28,133 nucleotides of DNA from an uncultured Clostridia bacterium (GTDB lineage: Bacteria > Bacillota > Clostridia > Peptostreptococcales > Anaerovoracaceae), in assembly GCA_938034165.1 (NCBI GenBank), contig CALHKP010000082.1:1-28133 (forward strand), written 5' to 3'. Numbering within the stretch: the first letter of the stretch is position 1; each line of letters opens with the position of its first letter. Under the pieces are notes generated by a model, which was not told the DNA's origin, ran no database searches, and saw nothing but the letters and a program-made list of their open reading frames with translations. Positions 24,226 through 28,133 of the stretch are shown here, in pieces. A program made the position numbers and the translations under genes.

Positions 24226-24301
24226 GCACCCATAACTCAGAGGATAGAGTGGCGTACTCCGAATGCGCTGGTCATGGGTTCGATTCCCATTGGGTGCACC
24301 A
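24226..24301 (+). tRNA. tRNA-Arg (anticodon CCG)
   Basis: A complete cloverleaf is visible. Acceptor GCACCCA (24226-24232) pairs with TGGGTGC (24291-24297), followed by discriminator A and an encoded CCA. The anticodon arm is GCGTA-CTCCGAA-TGCGC with anticodon CCG, reading CGG. The T arm is ATGGG-TTCGATT-CCCAT. The D arm ACTC/GAGT is present with a standard loop. This tRNA serves a codon that is rare in the neighbouring core genes; one CGG does occur in the histidine kinase gene downstream. Confidence 0.96.
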
Positions 24302-24311
24302 GGTTATAAGG

Positions 24312-24357
24312 CCTTGTAGTTGTTGTATTTTCAACAGTTGCAAGGTGTTTTGTTTTT
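24312..24357 (+). terminator. Rho-independent terminator after tRNA-Arg
   Basis: CCTTGTAGTTGTTG (24312-24325) pairs with CAACAGTTGCAAGG (24332-24345) over 14 positions with three G-U pairs, followed by TGTTTTGTTTTTT. Confidence 0.85.
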
Positions 24358-24391
24358 TGATAAAGAAGATGCGCCAATGGTTCATTCTTCG

Positions 24392-24420
24392 TTGCAAAAA
24401 GATAAATCTCATGATATACT
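24392..24420 (+). promoter_or_regulatory. Promoter of the signalling operon
   Basis: TTGCAA (24392-24397), a 17-base spacer and TATACT (24415-24420) with an extended TGA directly before it. The GTG start of the first gene is 54 bases downstream. Confidence 0.65.
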
Positions 24421-24473
24421 TCAATAAACTAAAGTGAATCCGACGCAAAAGAGAAAGTGAGGATAAAACTAAG

Positions 24474-26129
24474 GTGCATAAGAAAAAGAAAAAACAACTG
24501 CCGGCTATGCTTTTTGTTATTCCAGTAATTATTACGGCGTATTCCTGCCGAATGCTTGCAATGCTTGATATTGGCGGAGGGATTTTCAGTCTTGTTCGTG
24601 CAATGATTTATCTTGCGTTGTTTGACATTTGGATTGTAAGGGTAAAACGTAGCGTTCAGCAAAAAGCCATACAGAGATATTTGTTTATTGCCGGTGGAAT
24701 GATGGTATTTTGGATTTTTGTACGTACTATAAAATATGAGTTTGAGCTACCGCCAACTGCGATTAGACTTTGTTGGTACATGTATTACCTGCCTATGCTG
24801 ACAATTCCGCTTATGGGTCTTTTGACGGCTATTACAATAGGAAAACTAGAAAGTAGACAGTTAGGCCGTAAGGCAGCTGTGCTGTGCATCGTTACGGGGA
24901 TACTTTTACTCGCTGTTTTGACAAATGATTTTCATCAGCTTGTATTTACTTTTCCTGAGGATGTGCCTTCTTTTCAGCGTTTAGACAAGAATTACGGATA
25001 TAATTTTCTCTATTTTATTATCTTTGGATGGATAGGATTTTGCGGTCTGGCAGCTCTTGTAATAATGTGGAAAAAATGTAAAATTCCAAATACGAAAAAG
25101 CATCTGCTTAAGCCGTTGATACCTACAGGACTGTCAATGGGGTACAGTGCGATTTATTTGACCGGATTTTCCTGGCTTACTTTCTGGTTTGGAGATCTTC
25201 CTGTTACGCAGAGTTTGCTTTTTGTTGCTACATACGAGGCTTGCTTTTCCTGCGGACTTATTCCTACCAACGCCAGATATATCGATTTGTTTGAAGCATC
25301 ATCGGAATCATCTGCGCAGATTACTGACCGTGATTTTAATATTCGTTACAAAGCAAGCGATGCTCAGGCTGTAACAAAGGAACTTATGGCTCTTGCCATT
25401 AATGAACCTTTTCCGTTGGACAATGGAAGAGTTTTACACACTATGCCTATACACGGAGGTTACGCTGTCTGGACTGAGGATAACAGTGAACTTATAGCTC
25501 TGCAGGAGTTGAAGGAAGAATGGCAGGAACGAAACGCTTTGCTGCAGTCTGAATATTTATTGGAAGAGAAACGCCGCAAAATACTGGAACAAAACAGACT
25601 CTATGATATCTTGCAGGCGGTTACCCAAAAGCAGATAGACAAAATTGCACTTCTGATGAAGGAATACCAGTCAACGGAAAAAAACTCTGAAGAAAGCAGA
25701 AGAATTCTTGCAAAGGTTGCCGTGTTGTGCAGTTTTCTCAAACGTCGTAAACATCTGGCTCTTATTGCTGACAGAGAATATGCTGTTACACGTACAGAAC
25801 TGAAGCTGGCATTTTCAGAATCTCTGCGCACACTCAATCTGCTTGGGGTCGAAAGCAGCCTGTTTATTGATACCGAAAAACAGCTTGATGGTGAGGATGC
25901 AAGCAAGGTTTATGACTTTTTCGAGGATGTGCTTGAAATGTGCATTGATAGCCTGCACACAATTGATGTTCGTATTGTTAGACGCCATGACGGACTTCGA
26001 ATTGCAGTTACAGTGGAATGTGATACTGATCTCTCAAAGCTGTACGCTGAATATCCGGAGGCTGAATTTGATAACTACGACGGAGAACAGACCTGTCTGC
26101 TGCAAATAGGAACAGGAGGTGAGGAGTGA
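24474..26129 (+). CDS. 7TM sensor protein with degenerate histidine-kinase module (pseudo-kinase)
   Basis: The protein has 551 residues. Residues about 8-265 contain seven or eight membrane segments and include TNDFHQLVFTFPEDVPSF, which I associate with the N-terminal 7TM domain of clostridial sensor kinases (HisKA_7TM type). A cytosolic region follows (residues about 270-340), then a long charged helix (about 345-430). The last 120 residues resemble a histidine-kinase ATPase fold: FFEDVLEMCIDSLHTIDVRI aligns in position with the N-box of the next gene's kinase, but the Asn is absent and no G-box is seen. No His-Asp phosphoacceptor motif is evident in the helix. It probably senses a ligand and acts on the partner kinase. 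The GTG start has GTGAGGA 11 bases upstream. It ends at the start of the next gene. Confidence 0.7.
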   Translation: MHKKKKKQLPAMLFVIPVIITAYSCRMLAMLDIGGGIFSLVRAMIYLALFDIWIVRVKRSVQQKAIQRYLFIAGGMMVFWIFVRTIKYEFELPPTAIRLCWYMYYLPMLTIPLMGLLTAITIGKLESRQLGRKAAVLCIVTGILLLAVLTNDFHQLVFTFPEDVPSFQRLDKNYGYNFLYFIIFGWIGFCGLAALVIMWKKCKIPNTKKHLLKPLIPTGLSMGYSAIYLTGFSWLTFWFGDLPVTQSLLFVATYEACFSCGLIPTNARYIDLFEASSESSAQITDRDFNIRYKASDAQAVTKELMALAINEPFPLDNGRVLHTMPIHGGYAVWTEDNSELIALQELKEEWQERNALLQSEYLLEEKRRKILEQNRLYDILQAVTQKQIDKIALLMKEYQSTEKNSEESRRILAKVAVLCSFLKRRKHLALIADREYAVTRTELKLAFSESLRTLNLLGVESSLFIDTEKQLDGEDASKVYDFFEDVLEMCIDSLHTIDVRIVRRHDGLRIAVTVECDTDLSKLYAEYPEAEFDNYDGEQTCLLQIGTGGEE

Positions 26130-27382
26130 TGAGTGCGTTTGAGAATCTCACAGAATATAGTAAGACATTCCTTATAGTTCTTATGTTTATTGCCTTTGTT
26201 GGTGAACAGGGTCTGTTTGTATTTAAACTTGGAAACATGGCGCCGCTAAAAAACTGTCTGCGTTGCGGAGTTTTTCTGGTTGTGAACGCTTTTTTGTTGC
26301 TTTCAATGGCACAGAAAAAAGCACTTTGCTTTACGGTAGCTACGGTGTTTGCTTTGCCTTGGTCTGTTATTGCCGCTTGGGTTGCACTTTCTGGTTTGCA
26401 CATCTGTACAGCTTTTTATCATGAACGATTGCGTGCCGACAATACACTGTCAAAGAATTCTATTCAGGAAGGAACTGACGATATACCTATGGGACTTTGT
26501 TTTTCGGATCCGAAAGGGCGCATAGTTTTGATAAACAAAAAGATGCGAGAGCTTGCAGGAGAAGTTTTCGGGTTTTACCCACAGATGACAAGCGAGATGA
26601 AAGAAGCTCTGTTAAAGCAGGGAAAAGCTCAGGTTCTGAATGGCGACTGCGTAAACATAGGTGAAAGGATTTATCATTTTCGAATCTGCCCTATTACTGT
26701 TAACGGTGAAGAGGGATGGAAACAGATAATGGCATATGATGTTACCCAGCAGCAAAGAGTCAACGAAGAACTGCTCATCGAGACTGAGAAACTGGAAAAA
26801 ATCAACAGGAAAATTCGTAAAATGTATGCGCGAATGAGCGATGATATACGTGAAAAAGAAAGTTTGGCGCTTAAAGTGTATGTTCATGACACTATTGGAA
26901 GAAGCATCCTAACTGTACAGGACATTATGGAAAATGGCGACGAAACCGAACAGAAGGTACAGGCACTGCGAGAGGCTATAGGTGTGCTTTCAAGCAATCG
27001 CACTACCTTTGCGGGAACTCTGGAAGAAGTTATTCAGACTGCTGCGAAGATGGGCGTTAACGTTGATAAAAGAGGATATATTCCAAGAGATACAATTGCT
27101 GAAACTCTTACAGCGGCGGCTGTGCGGGAATGTGTTACTAACTGCATTAAACATGCAAAGGGAAACGAAATCACAGTCAAGGCAGAGGTCCTGGAAGTTA
27201 TTTATCGTATAACCGTTACAAATAACGGTGAAAAGCCAAAGGAAAAAATAGTTGAGAGTGGCGGGCTTTTGTCTTTGCGTCGTAGCGTGGAAGCCAGCGG
27301 AGGTGAGATGAGTATATCTCATTATCCATCATTTTGCCTTGTACTAAACATACCGAAAAAGGGGGTAGAAGACTATGATTAA
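26129..27382 (+). CDS. PAS-containing sensor histidine kinase, NarX/DegS-like
   Basis: The protein has 417 residues from ATG 26129. A GTG three bases earlier is possible, but AGGAGGTGAGG (26114-26124) is spaced better for the ATG. Three or four membrane segments fill residues about 10-100. A PAS-like domain follows (IPMGLCFSDPKGRIVLINKK to IMAYDVTQQQR, about 115-210), then a coiled coil. The phosphoacceptor is H253 in VYVHDTIGRSILTVQDIM, the His-Asp pattern of the HisKA_3 class. The N-box is RECVTNCIKHAKG with N338, and a G-box-like SGGLLSLRRSVEASGGEM follows. It should autophosphorylate and phosphorylate the regulator downstream. It shares one base with the upstream gene's stop and overlaps the regulator by 8 bases. 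Confidence 0.88.
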   Translation: MSAFENLTEYSKTFLIVLMFIAFVGEQGLFVFKLGNMAPLKNCLRCGVFLVVNAFLLLSMAQKKALCFTVATVFALPWSVIAAWVALSGLHICTAFYHERLRADNTLSKNSIQEGTDDIPMGLCFSDPKGRIVLINKKMRELAGEVFGFYPQMTSEMKEALLKQGKAQVLNGDCVNIGERIYHFRICPITVNGEEGWKQIMAYDVTQQQRVNEELLIETEKLEKINRKIRKMYARMSDDIREKESLALKVYVHDTIGRSILTVQDIMENGDETEQKVQALREAIGVLSSNRTTFAGTLEEVIQTAAKMGVNVDKRGYIPRDTIAETLTAAAVRECVTNCIKHAKGNEITVKAEVLEVIYRITVTNNGEKPKEKIVESGGLLSLRRSVEASGGEMSISHYPSFCLVLNIPKKGVEDYD

Positions 27383-28013
27383 TACTATACTTGCAGAAGA
27401 CGATTTATATATACAGAAATATTTTACAGACTTTCTGACATCTAAAGAAGATTTTTACATTGTGGGAACTGTGAGGGATGCTTTCGAAGCAGAAAAACTT
27501 TGCTCTGAGAATGTAGATTTGGTTCTCATGGATGTGATGACATTGCATAAACATTCAGGTCTGGCAGCGGGCAGACGCATAAAAAAAGCCTACCCAAATA
27601 TAAAAGTAGTTATTGTGACATCTCTTGTGGATCCCGATGTGCTGGCACAGGCAAGAAGTGGCTGTGCCGATAGTCTCTGGTACAAAGATCACGGTACAGT
27701 AAAGCTCAGTGAGGTAATTCGAGAAACTCTTGCCGGAAAACATATCTTTCCGGAGGAATCTCCTTCTGTAGAAATGAAAAAGACTTTTTCTGAAAGCTTT
27801 TCTCCGATACAGATTGAGATACTTCGTGCATTTATTCACGGAGACACCTATAAGGAAATAGCCGAAAAGTTTAACCTTTCGGCAAGCGGAGTCCGCTGGA
27901 ACATTGCGGAAATGATTCGTCTGGGTGAATTCAAAAACAAAGAAGAGCTTATAAACACTGCCATAGAAAATAAGCTGGTTGTGGTTACCCTTGAAGATGA
28001 CGAGGAGGAATAA
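27375..28013 (+). CDS. Response regulator with LuxR/NarL-type DNA-binding domain
   Basis: The protein has 212 residues. The receiver domain has the acidic pocket E8, D9 and D10, phosphoacceptor D53 (VDLVLMDVMT), T82 (VVIVTS) and K104 (SLWYKDHG), all the residues needed for phosphotransfer. The C-terminal helix-turn-helix is FSPIQIEILRAFIHGDTYKE followed by IAEKFNLSASGVRWNIAEMI, the NarL/LuxR pattern. An acidic tail LEDDEEE ends it. The start overlaps the kinase gene by 8 bases with a GGGGGT ribosome site inside that gene, so production is coupled to the kinase. Its targets are unknown; a first place to look is the 120 bases after the stop at the window edge and its own promoter at 24392. Confidence 0.92.
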   Translation: MINTILAEDDLYIQKYFTDFLTSKEDFYIVGTVRDAFEAEKLCSENVDLVLMDVMTLHKHSGLAAGRRIKKAYPNIKVVIVTSLVDPDVLAQARSGCADSLWYKDHGTVKLSEVIRETLAGKHIFPEESPSVEMKKTFSESFSPIQIEILRAFIHGDTYKEIAEKFNLSASGVRWNIAEMIRLGEFKNKEELINTAIENKLVVVTLEDDEEE

Positions 28014-28133
28014 AATCGGACGACAAAGCCTTGATTGAGTATTCAGAATTAAGCAACATCAAAAAACTCAAAAAAGGGTATGTCAAGGGATTCTGAAAAT
28101 GTCCCGAAAATTTTTAAACATTAGCACCGGTTT

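Noticed and set aside
24207..24437. A 76-residue protein-coding frame on the plus strand.
   Set aside because: It runs straight through tRNA-Arg and its terminator hairpin and has no ribosome site.
24226..28133. Attachment-site duplication of the tRNA-Arg 3' end.
   Set aside because: I found no second copy of the CATTGGGTGCACCA end within the window and no integrase gene, so an island boundary is only suggested by codon use.
28014..28133. A gene or clear regulatory element in the final 120 bases.
   Set aside because: Only a weak GGGA/TCCC hairpin near the end is seen; no convincing promoter, ribosome site or frame.

Overview
The window reads as chromosomal DNA of a low-to-medium GC anaerobic Clostridia-type Firmicute. 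Three things point this way: NrdR, RNase Y, Maf and a Firmicute-style ThiI without a rhodanese domain; strong AGGAGG ribosome sites; and a butyryl-CoA-dehydrogenase/Etf operon whose EtfA carries an N-terminal ferredoxin domain. Arginine is written mostly as AGA in the core genes. I cannot name the species from sequence alone; a peptostreptococcal or Family XIII-like anaerobe would fit. Almost everything up to about 23.3 kb is core metabolism and cell biology. I see no transposase, integrase, phage gene or CRISPR array.

Layout. 1-1.6 kb: the 3' end of an IscU/NifU-like scaffold gene, a GGGtGRT-family gene of unknown function, a terminator, and a tiny membrane protein with a four-cysteine cluster. 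1.7-2.9 kb: a membrane-anchored FKBP/trigger-factor-like foldase. 3.0-4.2 kb: nrdR-cmk. 4.2-10.9 kb: radC-mreB-mreC-mreD-PBP2-minD, the elongasome cluster, with minC and minE missing from their usual place. 10.9-12.0 kb: rodA, inverted and sharing a strikingly symmetric overlapping promoter with rny (12.2-13.7 kb). 13.9-17.7 kb: a MATE transporter, a cysteine desulfurase and thiI (tRNA 4-thiouridine sulfur relay). 17.8-21.1 kb: bcd-etfB-etfA, a probable flavin-based electron-bifurcating complex. 21.3-23.3 kb: a second MATE paralogue and convergent maf. 23.4-24.3 kb: a small secreted/anchored protein, an intergenic region with structured RNA and a minus-strand 33-residue hydrophobic peptide, then tRNA-Arg(CCG). 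24.4-28.0 kb: a three-gene signalling operon made of a 7TM pseudo-kinase, a PAS histidine kinase and a LuxR-type response regulator.

How the parts work together. MreBCD, PBP2 and RodA form the lateral-wall synthesis machine, and MinD places the division site. The cysteine desulfurase supplies sulfur to ThiI. Bcd-EtfAB would couple NADH-driven enoyl-CoA reduction to ferredoxin reduction. The last operon sits just after a tRNA gene and its arginine codon choice differs sharply from the core genes, suggesting a different history.

The most promising under-described items are the scaffold/GGGtGRT/Cys-rich set, the 33-residue peptide locus with its paired RNA structures, the pseudo-kinase/kinase/regulator operon, and the symmetric rodA/rny promoter.
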